64,000 nucleotides of DNA. Origin: Sipunculus nudus. Its lineage: Eukaryota > Annelida > Sipuncula > Golfingiida > Sipunculidae. Under the pieces are notes generated by a model, which was not told the DNA's origin, did not search any database, and was given only the letters and a program-made list of their open reading frames with translations. The stretch is from positions 46,939,327 to 47,003,326 of the forward strand of contig CM049308.1 in assembly GCA_026874595.1 (NCBI GenBank), written 5' to 3'. Position numbers and translations under genes: made by a program. Below are positions 36,929-48,805 of this stretch, one piece after another. Position 1 is the stretch's first letter. Each line of letters opens with the position of its first letter.

Positions 36929-38250
36929 TTCAAATATCACACTGAGGGCTACAAAAAACTTCTTCTCTGAAACCATATGGCCAAAATGTGTAATATCGCA
37001 CAGAAATGATCCTAGGGTAGTGCTTTCTGAAGTTTGTTCTTATGGTCTCCGTTCAGTGACTTTTGGCTAAGTTTTAGGAAGCTGAATTTAGTCATATGCC
37101 ATATCAGCCAATTTAAGCTCAGTGGCTACAAAGATCTTCTCAAAAGCCACTGGGCCAAATTCTTAAATTTCACACATTAATTATCCTCAGATGTTGATAA
37201 TTCAATTTCGTTCAAATGGTTTTGGTTCAGTGCTTATTGGCTGAGTTATGGGAAGCTGAACTTAGCCAGTTTGCTGTATCTTCCTATATGAGTTATAAAC
37301 CTGCGAAAAGTTTTTCAACTGATGCCAATGAAGCCAGTTTGTTAAATATTTTACAAGAATAATCCCTGCAATAATTCTTCTAATTATTGTCATTAATGGT
37401 TCCACATGAATGATTTTTGGCTGAATTATGGAGATTGAATTGAGTCATTTTACCATATATGTTAGCGGTGTGATGCTGTTACATCTAGCCTGGCACAAGT
37501 TTATCAGCATCTATTACATCATGCCACTAGACATTTAGATTTATGGTTATCTTTGGTTAATTTTAACAAGAAAGTTTTTTAAAAGCTTTTGAAAAAATTA
37601 GATTTATGATTCAAGTTATTCATACCAGGCAATGTTACAATCATAGATATTCAGCTCTCTGTGGCTATATAGAGACAACTGTACATTGGTCATCTGTACA
37701 TTAACCCATAATTTCTCAGGAATAGCAGGAGCTACCATCCCCTGATTTTAGTGGAGTTTCACGAATTTGAACAGTCATTTGGCCAAGTAAGCATACTGGC
37801 ACAGTAATCTCAGAAATGACAGAAGCTAGCATTACCAGGTATTGTGGAAATGTTGGTCACATGACTCATATTTGAAGTTGCAGATTTTGATGTGCCACCT
37901 ACATTGACCTGTTTTTTATGGGCAAAAACCTCATAATTTTAGCCTCTTTCAGCTTAAAATGTTTATGATGAAACTGTCAAAATGAATCGTTCAATTTTTC
38001 AAAAAAATTATCCTAGGAAAGTTGGTCTTATGGCCATTATTATGTCTTTTTCATACTGAGGACTGCAAAACTGTTATTCTACAAAATTATTGTTTAAATT
38101 ATAACTTCTGTAACATTGCACAAAAATTATTCAATTTTTTGTTCAAACTTTGTTCAAGTTTACCTGAATGATTTTTGGCAGAATTATTGGACCTTTAACA
38201 ATGAAAGAACTGCATCTTTTATTGTTCTAGATATTTTGATAAAAAGTTAA
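36929..38250. repeat. Dispersed repeat B, copy
   Basis: Shares long segments with 8.06-9.7 kb and 50.9-52.7 kb (AGCTCAGTGGCTACAAAGATC, CCATATGAGTTATAAACCTGC, CATATTTGAAGTTGCAGATTTTG). No gene. Confidence 0.6.
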
Positions 38251-39480
38251 TGAATATGTCAGCTTCAAAAAAAGCATTGTAGCCAAAGTTTTCAGTATGC
38301 ATGAACAGATTTACCAACAGGCCAAGATCGTGTCTGTTTCTCTAAATAGGTTGAGAAACTGCCAGCTGTTTCAGATTTGGCAACAGAGTTCATTCAGTGC
38401 TGCCAGATATAGGCCAAGAGTTCAATCAGTGCAGCCAAGCACAAGGCATGTGATCACCTCATGGGCACCATGTGATCACCTCATGGGTGTCATGCCCCAC
38501 AGTGCTGCATGTGGAACCAAACTGTGAGCTTATGCAATGGTGTGGCTACTATTTCAGATTTGGCAACAGGCCAAAGGTCAGTCTGTATCTATTTATAGCT
38601 TTGGCAGACTGCAAACTGTATGTGATTGGGCAACCGGTCAAGAGTTCACTAAGTGCAGCCAGGTATAGGTCAGCAGTTCACTCAGTGCAGTAGCTGCAGT
38701 CTTTTTATCGCTTTGGCAGACTGCCAACAGTCAGATTATGCAACAGGTCAAGAGTTCACTCAGTGCAGCCAGGTACAGACCAAACGTTCACTCAGCCTAG
38801 CCAGATGCAGGTCATAAGTTCTCTCAGTGCAGTAGCCTGAGCCAGCAAATTTCTCACAGTTCACTCGGGGCAACTGCCTTTCTCACCTAAGCCTGGTCAG
38901 CCCCATGCATCAGACTCAAGGTAAGTTTTATGTATGGGCCTGATATTTTGACCTATCTATTTGTCTTTGATTGCTTTCTCGTTCACAAGACAGGTGTCGC
39001 CACCTACAATGACTTTTGCACAGTGTATGTGCCTGCTTATTTCTACAGAGGAATTTGATATATCAGCCTTAAATTGGGCTGTATTTTCCCATATGAGTTA
39101 TAAATTTGCGAAACGTTTTTCATCTGATGCCACTGAAGCCAGTTTGTTAAATATTTTACAAGAAAGATCCCTGCAATAATTCTTATAATAATTGTCATTA
39201 ATGGTTCCCCATGAATGATTTTTGGCTGAATTATGGAGATTGAATTGAGTCATTTTACCATATATGTTAGCTGTGTGATGCTGTTACATCTAGCCTGGGA
39301 CCAGTTTATCAGCATCTATCACATCATGCCACTAGACATTTAGATTTCAGGTTATATTTGGTTAATATTGACAAGAAAGTTTTTTTAAAAGCTTTAAAAA
39401 ATTCAGATTTATGATTTAAGTTATTCATCATACAAGGCACTGTTACAATCATGGATATTCAGCTCTCTATGGCTATATAA
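38251..39480. repeat. Repeat H, copy 2, followed by a repeat B segment
   Basis: 38280-39060 matches 9.7-10.35 kb with the tandem 'gttcactcagtgcagcc' units. 39078-39480 again resembles 8.1-8.5 kb and 37.28-37.68 kb. No gene. Confidence 0.55.
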
Positions 39481-40110
39481 AGACAACTGTATGTGGATTA
39501 TAAATTATTGGTATCTCGACTCAACTAAATTCAAGAGTTTGCCATCAATGATAAATATCTGTATTTTAATTTTGCATTCAGTATGCATCCGTAATAATTT
39601 TACATATATTCCTGATTTTTTATTTTATAAAAAGTCAGCTGAAATGCATTTTGTATTGGGAAAATATGTTTCAAAGTTATTTCAAGTATGGACCACTTTT
39701 GTGTACAGATGGCAGAACTTGGTTTACCATTGGTAGATTGCCAGTGCCTTGATGTTGGCCATTAGCCAAGATGATGTCAGCTCTATAAATAGTTTTGGCA
39801 CAGTACCAGGTTTGGAAGAAGTGCAGCCAGGTATAGATCAAGAGTTCACTCAGTGCAGTAGCTGCATTCTATTTATAGCTTTGGCAGACTGCTCACTGCA
39901 TCATATTTGGCACCAGAGTTCAGCCTGAATCTATTTATAGCTTTGGCAGTCTGCATACTGTGTCAGATTATGCAACAGGTCAATAGTTCATTCAGTGCAG
40001 CAAGGTACAGGTCAAAAGTTCACTCAGTGCAGTAGCTTGAGGCAGCAATTTGTCACAGGACACTCGGGGGCAACTGCCTTACTCGCCTAAGCCTTCTCAG
40101 CCCAGTGCAT
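39481..40110. repeat. Partial repeats of the 15-kb block and of repeat H
   Basis: 39640-39830 resembles 15.02-15.2 kb. 39830-40110 is a partial repeat H copy. No gene. Confidence 0.5.
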
Positions 40111-41431
40111 CAAACTCTAGGGCAGTTTGATGCATTGGGCTGATACCTGTCTATGCGTCTTTGATGGTATTCTCATTTACAAGACAGGTGGTGCCACCTA
40201 CATTGGCTTTTGCAGTGTATGCGCCTGCTTATTTCTACAGAGGTATTTGATACATCAGCCTAAAATTGGGTATGTTTATACATATCAGGTAGCTTTATAG
40301 TGTACAAGAATGGTGGCACCACCTACAATAATTTTTGCACAGTGTATGTCCCTACTTATTTCACATATAACACTCATATCTCCGCATTGGTTGGACTTAT
40401 CCACCTGAATTTTGGATGTTTGTACATCTTAGACAGCTTTCTTGATTTTATGACAGGTGGCACCACCTACATTCACGTTTAAGCTGCAGACATCTCGGGA
40501 ACCGTTTGACCAGTTGGGCCAAAATTTTGCATGTGTATAGATCTCCCATGGCGCTTTATCATACGCAAAACTGGTGGTGCCACCTGCAACAATGTTTGCA
40601 CAGCGTCCATCTGTTCATCTGCCTTTGGATAAAACCACTCGGCAGTGGTTTGACTTATCAACCTGAAATTTTGCAGGTTTATACATCCTTGACAGCTTTC
40701 TTGTTTTATGACAGGTGGCGCCACCTACATTCAGATTTACGCTGCAGACATCCAAGCTCATATCTCAGGAACCATTTGACTGATTTGGCAAAAATTTTGC
40801 ATGTTTATAGATCTCACATAGCTCTTTATCATACGCAAAACTCGTGGTGCCACCTGCAATCATTTTTGCACAGCATCCGTCTGTTTGTTTGCTGAGGCAT
40901 AAAATCACTCATATCTCGGCAGTGGTTTGACATATCTGCCTAAAATTTTGCAGGTATATACATCTTGGATATTTTTCTGGATTTTGTGGCATGTGGCGCC
41001 ACCTACATATATGTTTACGCTGCAGACATTTAGGCTTATATCTCAGGACTGGTTTGACATATCCCCCCGAAATTTTGCATGTGTATAGATATCACATAGC
41101 CCTTAATCATACACAAAATTGGTGGCGCCACCTGCCACCATTTTTGCACAGCGTCCGTCTGTTTTTCTGCCGTGGGCTAAAATCACTCATATCTCAGTAT
41201 TGGTTTGACTTATCTGCCTAAAATTTTGCATGTTAATACATCTTGGACAGCTTTCTGGATTTTGTGGTAGGTGGAGCAACCTGCATACCCATTTCGGCTG
41301 CAGACATCCAAGCTATTATGCAACACACCTCACTCTATTTCCCCTTGCCACTCAATCCATGGCTCACTTCACCTTTCCTACTCTGATTTTGGCAGATACA
41401 CGTAGTCGCTTGTTGACTACCCATATTCTAG
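40111..41431 (+). repeat. Tandem repeats of about 275 bp with GGTGGCGCCACC palindromes
   Basis: 'tcata(c)cgcaaaactggtggtgccacctgc' recurs near 40556, 40834 and 41107, a period of about 270-280 bp. Units alternate with 'ttttatgacaggtggcgccac' at 40447, 40700 and 40978. Perfect GGTGGCGCCACC lies at 40714-40725 and 41121-41132. No coding potential. Confidence 0.55.
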
Positions 41432-41627
41432 TTTTTGTGTTGTGTGCACCCATGCCAGAATTGCAGCAGTGATGTTTGTTTAATTGTTTCTTGTTCTAAG
41501 TGTTTAGTACTTGCATTGTTCATATACATGTTACACATGTTCTTGAAAAGTAATGGTCCAGCGTTGAAGCATTATACCTGGTGTAATCTCATTGCACAGG
41601 TTCGCATTAGGCCTGTAGGCCTTGTTT
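41432..41627. repeat. Small repeat D, copy 4
   Basis: Same GTTGTGTGCACCCATGCC start and AGGCCTgtAGGCCT end as the other D copies. Confidence 0.6.
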
Positions 41628-41898
41628 TTTAAAAACCTATTTTCACACTTCAGGACCGCCTAATATTAAAACCACTCATCTGTTTTTCCTCATATTTGCC
41701 ATAAATATTCCTCTATATAGTTCCTAAGTACATGCCAGAAATTTGGTCTGTATTATATAATTTAAAAAAGTTATAGCTCAAACATAATGAATTTGGTAAA
41801 AAATCAGGAAAGATATTTGATGTGCACAATAAGGATTTAATCTGTTAAAATCTGAAATTTGAAAATAAAAGCTGCAAAATTAGGCCAGTTATTTAATT
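41628..41898. repeat. Family C interior, left flank of Helitron-like element F
   Basis: Matches 32.1-32.57 kb. It is split from its continuation at 43744 by the element at 41899-43743. Confidence 0.55.
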
Positions 41899-43743
41899 GT
41901 ATCCCCAGACAAAGTCGGGGGATACTATGTTTTCATACCGGTCCCGCCGCCGCCGCCACATATAAATCTTGTTCGCGTGATATAACCCAAAAAAATATTT
42001 CACGGAACTTTACCAAACTTGGTACATGTATAAATATGGGTAAGAGGACGACGCCAATTAAAATGAGGTCATGACCTTTACTAGGAGAGTGTCCTTGACC
42101 TTGAATATTGCCATATATGGTGAAAATCACACACCTCTTATGATATCTCCAGTGTTGATAGCCATATGGATTTCAAACATGACTTATGTATAGCCCACCA
42201 CTAAAGTAAGAACCCTATAGATTCTAGAGTCATGAGGTCAAAGGTCAAGGTCACTGGACTGGCATTTTAAAAGATACTGTGGATGCATTTTAAGCCAAAC
42301 TTTCATCCCAGGTCTTCCATCTTGAATATATAGCTCACTTGCCAATAGTGGATGATCCATATAAATTTTGGGGTCATGAGGTCAAAGGTCAAGGTCACAG
42401 GACACATCTTTAAAAAGATTGTGGATGCATTTTCAGCCAAACATTTCATCTCAGACCTTTCATCTTGCACATATAAGTCATCTGCCAATAGAGAAAGACC
42501 CTATCAGTTTTGAGGTCACAAAGTCAAAGGTGAAGGTCACAGGAGCCATCTGTCCAAAAATTAGTTCCTGGATGATAATTCCTGCTTTTATTGATGTATG
42601 GATTTCAAACTTGACTTGTATATGACCCATTGGATAAGCAAGACCAAAATTGATTTTGGGTCATGAGGTCAAAGGTCAAGGTCACAGGACACATCTTTAA
42701 AAAGATTGTGGATGCATTTTCAGCCAAACATTTCATCTCAGATCTTTCATCTTGCTCATATAGTTCACCAGCCAAGAGAGGAAGACCCCTATCAGTTTTG
42801 AGGTCACAAGGTAAAAGGTGAAGGTCACAGGAGCCATCTGTCCAAAAATTAGTTTCTGGATGATAATTCCTTCTTTTATTGATTATGGATTTCAAACTTG
42901 ACTTGTATTTGACCGATTGGAAAAGCAAGACCCAAATTGATTTTGGGGTCATGAGGTCAACGGTCACGGTCACAGGACACATCTTTAAAAAGATGTGGAT
43001 GCATTTTCAGCCAAACATTTCATCTCAGATCTTTCATCTTGCACATATAGTTCACCTGCCAAGAGAGGAAGAACCCTATTAATTCCGAGGTCACAAGGTC
43101 AAAGGTGAAGGTCACAGGAGCCATCTGTCCAAAAATTAGTTTCTGAATGATAATTCCTTTTTTTATTGATGTATGGATTTCAAACTTGACTTGTATTTGA
43201 CCCATTGGAAAAGCAAGACCCGAATTGATTTTGGGGTCATGAGGTCAAAGGTCAAGGTCACAGGAAACCTCTTTAAAAGGATTGAGGATGCATTTTCAGC
43301 CAAACATTTCATCTCAGATTTTTCATCTTGCACATATAGTTCTCCTGCCAAGACAGGAAGAACACTATCAATTTTGAGGTCACAAGGTCAAAGGTCAAGG
43401 TCACAGGAGCCATCTGTCCAAAAAAATTAGTTTCTGGATGATAATTCCTGCTTTATTGATGTATAGATTTCAAACTTGACTTGCATATGTCCCATTGGAA
43501 AAGCAAGACCCAAATTGATTTTGGGGTCATGAGGTCAAAGGTCAAGGTCACAGGACACATCTTTAAAAAGATCAAGGTCACAGGACCACCATCTTCAACA
43601 AGATTGTGGATTGTTAGATGGAAGAAACAATAAATATGCCAAGTGTCAGTATATGCTGCTAAAAATGGGGGTCTATTCTTAAAGGAGGGGGGCCTACTAT
43701 GTCTGGGGATACTCTTGCACCTGCGGTGCCAAGAAATGTCTAG
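41899..43743 (+). mobile_element. Helitron-like element F, copy 2, with empty-site support
   Basis: The left end has a GTATCCCC...GGGGGATAC hairpin (41900-41925). The right end has hairpin GCACC-tgc-GGTGC (43717-43729), then a short spacer and CTAG (43740-43743), then T. Flanks 'aaattaggccagttatttaat' and 'tttttttggaggcttttgttg' are joined without the element at 32.55-32.60 kb, giving an independent check on both ends. The inside is a tandem array of about 288 bp units (gtggatgcattttcagcc at about 42420, 42708, 42996, 43285) with AGGTCA clusters every 142-147 bp. It codes for nothing, so it would be non-autonomous. Confidence 0.6.
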
Positions 43744-44360
43744 TTTTTTTTTGGAGGCTTTTGTTGTATTCCCTTACATTATCAAGCAGTCCACTTTGGT
43801 CACTGTAGGTCATTCAGTGCAGCTCTCTATGCTCTCCAGGCTGTTGGCATAATATTATGCAATCCCATCACTAGGGCAAGCCCTTACTCTCCACGGAACT
43901 GAGCTTGATCAGGCTGTCTGCAGTTAATACCATACCACAGGGAGCCTTTTTTTCTCATTCATCTCTCTTAAAGTTGGCGGGGCTTAGGTGTGAATAACAC
44001 AGTTAAACTTAGTATTAAAATTAGGAATAATCCTCAAACTTTGTGGGATTAATTTTTAACTCGTATGGTCATATATTTAACTTTTGAAATCTTAATTACC
44101 ATCACACATTATTTGTTTATGAAATTTTACTTTTATATAACACTTACCGTAGGCCTGTTTGTTCCCTTGGTGCATCACTAAATGGTTTAGCTCATGTCCA
44201 TTATCCTATAATTTTCAGAGATTCATTTTAGCAGGGCCATTTTCTCATAGCTTTTCTAATGATAATATGCATGAAAACCCAAAAGAAATAAAAATATTTT
44301 CCAGTTACTAATATTTTCCAAAATTCAGCTGAGCGATGTGACCCATGGGTCCCTTGTTTC
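43744..44360. repeat. Family C interior and right end
   Basis: Continues the sequence cut by element F (compare 32.59-32.69 kb) and ends in CAGCTGAGCGATGTGACCC...CCTTG near 44360. Confidence 0.55.
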
Positions 44361-44751
44361 TAAAGGGGGATGCCAAGGAAGATGTCAAGGCACAAACTAT
44401 ATATAATAAGTGAATTATGTAACAAATACACAGTAAATAAACATATATTAAATACATATACTTTATGTGATATGGTTAGGCACTTGTGTGATATCTGGAG
44501 ACCCCCCCCCCCCCCCCAATAAAATGTGATTCAGAAGGAAGTTAACTACATTTCTTGGCTTCCGAGCGTCAAACTGATGAGTTTTATTAGAGGGGACTTC
44601 CGGGCATACATCAACAAAAAATGTAAATCGATATACAGGATTTTAGTATGAGTAGATATTGGCCTTTAGTTATAAATGGATTCCAAATTCTGCATGTTTT
44701 AATCATAACAATAATGTTATGTTTGCAAGGAGGCGGAGAACATACATTATT

Positions 44752-44790
<39 letters not shown>
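44346..44790. repeat. Duplicated 0.43-kb segment, copy 1
   Basis: From GGTCCCTTGTTTCTAAAGGG through poly-C (44503-44517) to the (AT)n run (about 44756-44800) the sequence is nearly identical to 52713-53170. The right flanks differ: here the (AT)n is followed by 'attgattatacaaaaattag'. Confidence 0.75.
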
Positions 44791-44802
<12 letters not shown>

Positions 44803-45123
44803 TGATTATACAAAAATTAGTTGGCATGTTGTGTAGTCTGTGAATCAGATCAGATTATGTCGAACGTACGAGATAATATGTCGTACGTTGGAGATGAATA
44901 ATTTATTTTTATTTTACCAGGTGGCAGCAATACGCTTCTGTACATAAGTAATTTATATGTTAAAATCTGAAATTTAAAAATAAAAGCTAACAAATTAGGC
45001 TAGTTATTGTAGTTTTCAGAGGCTCTATTGTATTCATTTGCATCTCCAGGCCGCCCAGTGCTGGTCACTACAGCCCTGCCTGGGTAACCTTATAAGTGAT
45101 ACAACAACTGTTGAGCACCCCCA
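44791..45123. other. Non-coding sequence between duplicated segment and fossil gypsy
   Basis: 45030-45122 resembles 27.63-27.71 kb. Nothing coding recognised. Confidence 0.4.
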
Positions 45124-45378
45124 TTAGGCACAGTCGTTAACTGGTTTAGAGACCATGCAAGGAACATCTGTCACCTTACCTCCCCCAAAATCGTTCCCCA
45201 ATAACAAGGAAACTCCTTTCACAGACAAACTGGGTATAATACCCACTCTACCAGGTACCGACACCAGCTCTGACTCCGACACATTCTTGTGCAGAGGTAC
45301 GTGTAGAATAGAACCCTCAATGCCCTGAGTCAATACTATTTCTCCGGTAGCCGCCTCGTCCGAAAAAGGCAACTCACT
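45124..45378 (-). pseudogene. Fossil gypsy retropepsin, C-terminal half
   Basis: The minus-strand frame (82 codons) starts LPFSDEAATGE and includes PGRVGIIPSLSVKGVSLLLGNDFGGGKV-type sequence, the segment that follows the active site in many gypsy gag-protease proteins of bivalves. Its N-terminal half (DTG active site) lies at 47488-47520, separated by a 2.1-kb repeat. No RT, RNase H or integrase follows to the left, so the element is truncated. It is a different family from the young element at the window start. Confidence 0.65.
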
Positions 45379-47487
45379 TTTTAGCTCAGCTGACTGTAAG
45401 TCATCTGAGCTATATAGCGATCACTCTTTGTCCGTCGTCCGTCCAGCCGTTCGTCCGTTGACAAGGCATAAATCGAAACCACCGGACCTGGAATCTTCTA
45501 ACTTTACATCCAGAGAGGTCCATGAAAAATCTCCTTGGAAACCTGGAATTAGGTCTCTGTCACTCATATTCTTCAAGCTATGGGGCTCAAAAGTACCCCC
45601 CCCCCCCGAATAATGAAAAATTTGATACAAAAGCTCAAATATCTAAACAAATAATGCATTGATCACCATGATTCTTTGCATGGATATTAATCATGGAGTG
45701 TTTCATCAGTTTATGCAGACTGGTGGCGCCACCTGTATTTTTTTATTTTTCACGATTTTTTTTCTCTATTTTCGATATTAAAAGATGCCGTAATCTGTTA
45801 ACAGGGCACAAATCTTAAACGCTGGACCTTGAATCTTCTAACTTTACTTCCAGATAGGTCCATGAAATGTCTCCTTGAAAACCTAGAATCAGGTCTCTGT
45901 TACTCATATCCTTCAAGCTATGGGACTCCAAAGTACCCCCCCCCCCCCCCAGAATATTAAAAATTTGATATAAAAGCTCCAATATCTGAACAACTAATGC
46001 ATTGATCACCATAATTCTTTGCATGGTTATTGATCATGGAAAGTTTCATCAGTTTCTGCAGACTAGTGGGACCACCTGTATTTTTTTCGATTTTTTTTAC
46101 AATTTTTTTCTCTATTTTTGAGACCTCAAAAGATGCTGTCATCTGTTTACAGGGCACAAATCGTAACCGCTTTACCTGGAATCTTCTCACTTTACATCCA
46201 GGCAGGTCCATGAAAAGTCTTCATGGAAACCTGGAATTTGGTCTCTGTTGCCCATATTCTTCCAGTAATAGGGCTCCAAAGTACCCCCCGGAATAATAAA
46301 TAAATTTGATACAAAAGCTCCAATATCTGAACAACTAAAGCATTGATCACCATGATTCTTTGCATAGATATTGATCATGGACTGTTTCATCAGTTTCTGC
46401 AGACTGGTGGTGCAACCTGTATTTTTTTCGATTTTTTTTAACATTTTTTTTTTCTTTATTTTGAGACCTAAAAAGATGTCGTCATCTGTTAACAGGGCAC
46501 AAATCATAACCGCTGGACCTGGAATCTTCTAACTTGACATCCAGAGAGGTCCATGAAAAGTCTCCTTGAAAACCTAGAATTAGGTCTCTTTTACCCATAT
46601 TCTTCAAGCTATGGGGCTCCGAAGTACCCCCAAGAATCATGAAAAATTTGATACAAAAGCTCAAGTATCTGAACAACTAATGCATTGATCACCATGATTC
46701 TTTGCATGGATTTTGATCATAGGCTGTTACATCAGTTTTTGCCGACTAGTGGCGCCACCTGTATTTTTTCGATTTTTTAACATTTTTTTTTCTCTATTTT
46801 TGAGACCTCAAAAGATGCTGTCATCTGTTTACAGGGCACAAATCGTAACCGCTTTACCTGGAATCTTCCCACTTTACATCCAGAGAGGTACATGAAAAGT
46901 CTTCATGGAAACCTGGAATTTGGTCTCTGTTGCCCATATTCTTCCAGTAATAGGGCTCCAAAGTACCCCCAAGAATCATGAAAAATTTGATACAAAAGCT
47001 CAAGTATCTGAACAACTAATGCATTGATCACCATGATTTTTTGCATGGATTTTGATCATAGGCTGTTACATCAGTTTTTGCCGACTGGTGGCGCCACCTG
47101 TATTTTTTATTTATTTATTTATTTTTTTTACAATTTTTCTCTATTTTTGAAACCTTAAAAGATGCCGTCATCTGATAATAGGGCACAAATCGTAATGACT
47201 AGACCTAGAATCTTCCTCTTGACATGCTGGGAGGCCCATGAAAAGTCTCCTTGGAATCCTGAAATTAGGTCTCTGTCACCCATATTGTTCGAGCTATGAG
47301 GCGCAGAAGTACCCCCCCCCCCCCCAGAATAATTGAAAAATTGATAATAAAGTAGGGCACAAATCATAACCATGGGGCCCATAATATTCTAACTAGATAT
47401 CCTGAGAGTTCCTTAAAAGTTCTCCCCAGAAACCTGAAATTCAACATGTCAGTCGGCTGAGCGTCATGACCCACGGGTCACTTGTTT
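45379..47487. mobile_element. Family C repeat inserted in a fossil retropepsin
   Basis: Starts TTTTAGCTCAGCTGAC at about 45379 and ends GACCCACGGGTCACTTG-TTT near 47487. Both ends are fixed by the interrupted protease frame (SQSLL on one side, ELPFSDEA on the other). The inside is four to five tandem units of about 345 bp (aagatgccgtcatctg at about 45780, 46128, 46471, 46810, 47158), each with a variant of GGTGGCGCCACC. No coding potential. Confidence 0.65.
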
Positions 47488-48805
47488 ACAACAAAGACTG
47501 AGACGCACCAGTATCCCTCAGAATTTTAACTGGCACTGGGTCAATACTGTCCCCAACTAAGGACACAGACCTTCTGACACAAAAGGCTCAAACGTTTTAT
47601 GAATGGCCCTAGCGTTATTATTCTTTCCCACAAGGACAGGATCCTCTAATCCTACTCTCCCCGACGGAGGTTCACAAAGCAAGCTCTTGTACAAATTCAT
47701 AAGTGCATTAGGCGACGCATCTTTGAACAATGCTTGTTTACTTTTTTTTTAGTAACAATTGCACATTTAATGCCCCGGTTTTCTACAATGATAGCAGATG
47801 GGCCCCTGCCTAATTTTAAGCCTTTCTATTCTTTTTCTCTTTACCATAATCTTTTCTAGTTCATGACTGACTCCCCTTTTTGTCACTACTATTTACATTC
47901 CTTGGGTTTCATAAACCCGCTTCTTTAGTTCTGTCAAATTTACCCTTGTGAGTGAAAGCAAACTCCTCGGTAAATTTAGCCGCTTGTTGTAACGTTGTTA
48001 CTCCCTTCTCATCTAAATATATCTCAATATCATCTCTAATACATCTCTTCAATTCTTCAACTAATATCAAGTGCTTGACGTTTTAATAATTGGAATTCAC
48101 TTCTTTTGAGTTACACCATTTCTAAAAAAAAAAAAAAAAACACTTCTTTATCATGAGCAATTTCAAAATGTGTGTGACCCCCCCCCCCCCCCCCCCCCCC
48201 ATGTTTTCTCAAATTTCGAAACCTTTGTCTGTAAGCTTCTGGTACTAACTCGTACGCATGAAGGACAGTTGATTTCAGAATTTGAGACAGTGCCGAATAT
48301 ACCTCTTGAGTTTTCCCAATAAGTACGCTTTGTATCAAAATAGGCCACAATTCATATGGCAACTGAAGACTTTCGGCCATTTTTTCAAAATGCTGGAAAA
48401 TTTATACAACTCTTTTTTTTTATTGAACACGGGGACCAATTTCATGTACCTGTTAGGGTCTAAAACTCGACCCGCTGAAGATTTCTCCTTTTATTCCCCA
48501 GAGTTTGTAAATTTCAATTTAAATTCTAAACATTTCTTTAGCTTCTCTTAATTCTATTTCTTTCAATTCCAGCTGATATTCTAATTGCTTAGAATCAGCA
48601 TCCTTAGGGGGTTCAACTGGATATAAATCCAAAGCAGTAGGTTCCAATACATCATTATCAACAAAATAGTCGACAATATTTCTTTTCAATTCTGCTTTTC
48701 TCGTACTGTCTTTTTTAATTTGCCACATGTTTCTAACAATTCAGCCTTTTTTATTAGGTCTAAAACCTTTGAAGAAGGGTTCACTATAAATTTGTCAATA
48801 TCCAT
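47488..48805 (-). pseudogene. Fossil gypsy gag and start of protease
   Basis: The minus strand from an ATG at 48805 reads, over several broken frames, like a gypsy gag: an N-terminal MDIDKFIVNPSS and KAELLETCGKLKK, then WPILIQSVLIGKTQEVYSALS and AYELVPEAYRQRFRN, then VEELKRCIRDDIEIYLDE, then a zinc knuckle CYHCRKPGH (47761-47796) interrupted by a TAA. Near the left edge the retropepsin active site ILRDTGASQSLL appears (DTG at 47507-47515). Poly-A/T and a poly-G/C tract (48179-48200) add frameshifts. This is a dead element, cut inside protease by the family C insertion. Confidence 0.7.

Noticed and set aside
42000-43600. CRISPR-like array suggested by regular spacing
   Set aside because: Units are about 288 bp with similar interiors, in an animal repeat; there are no short repeats with unique spacers.
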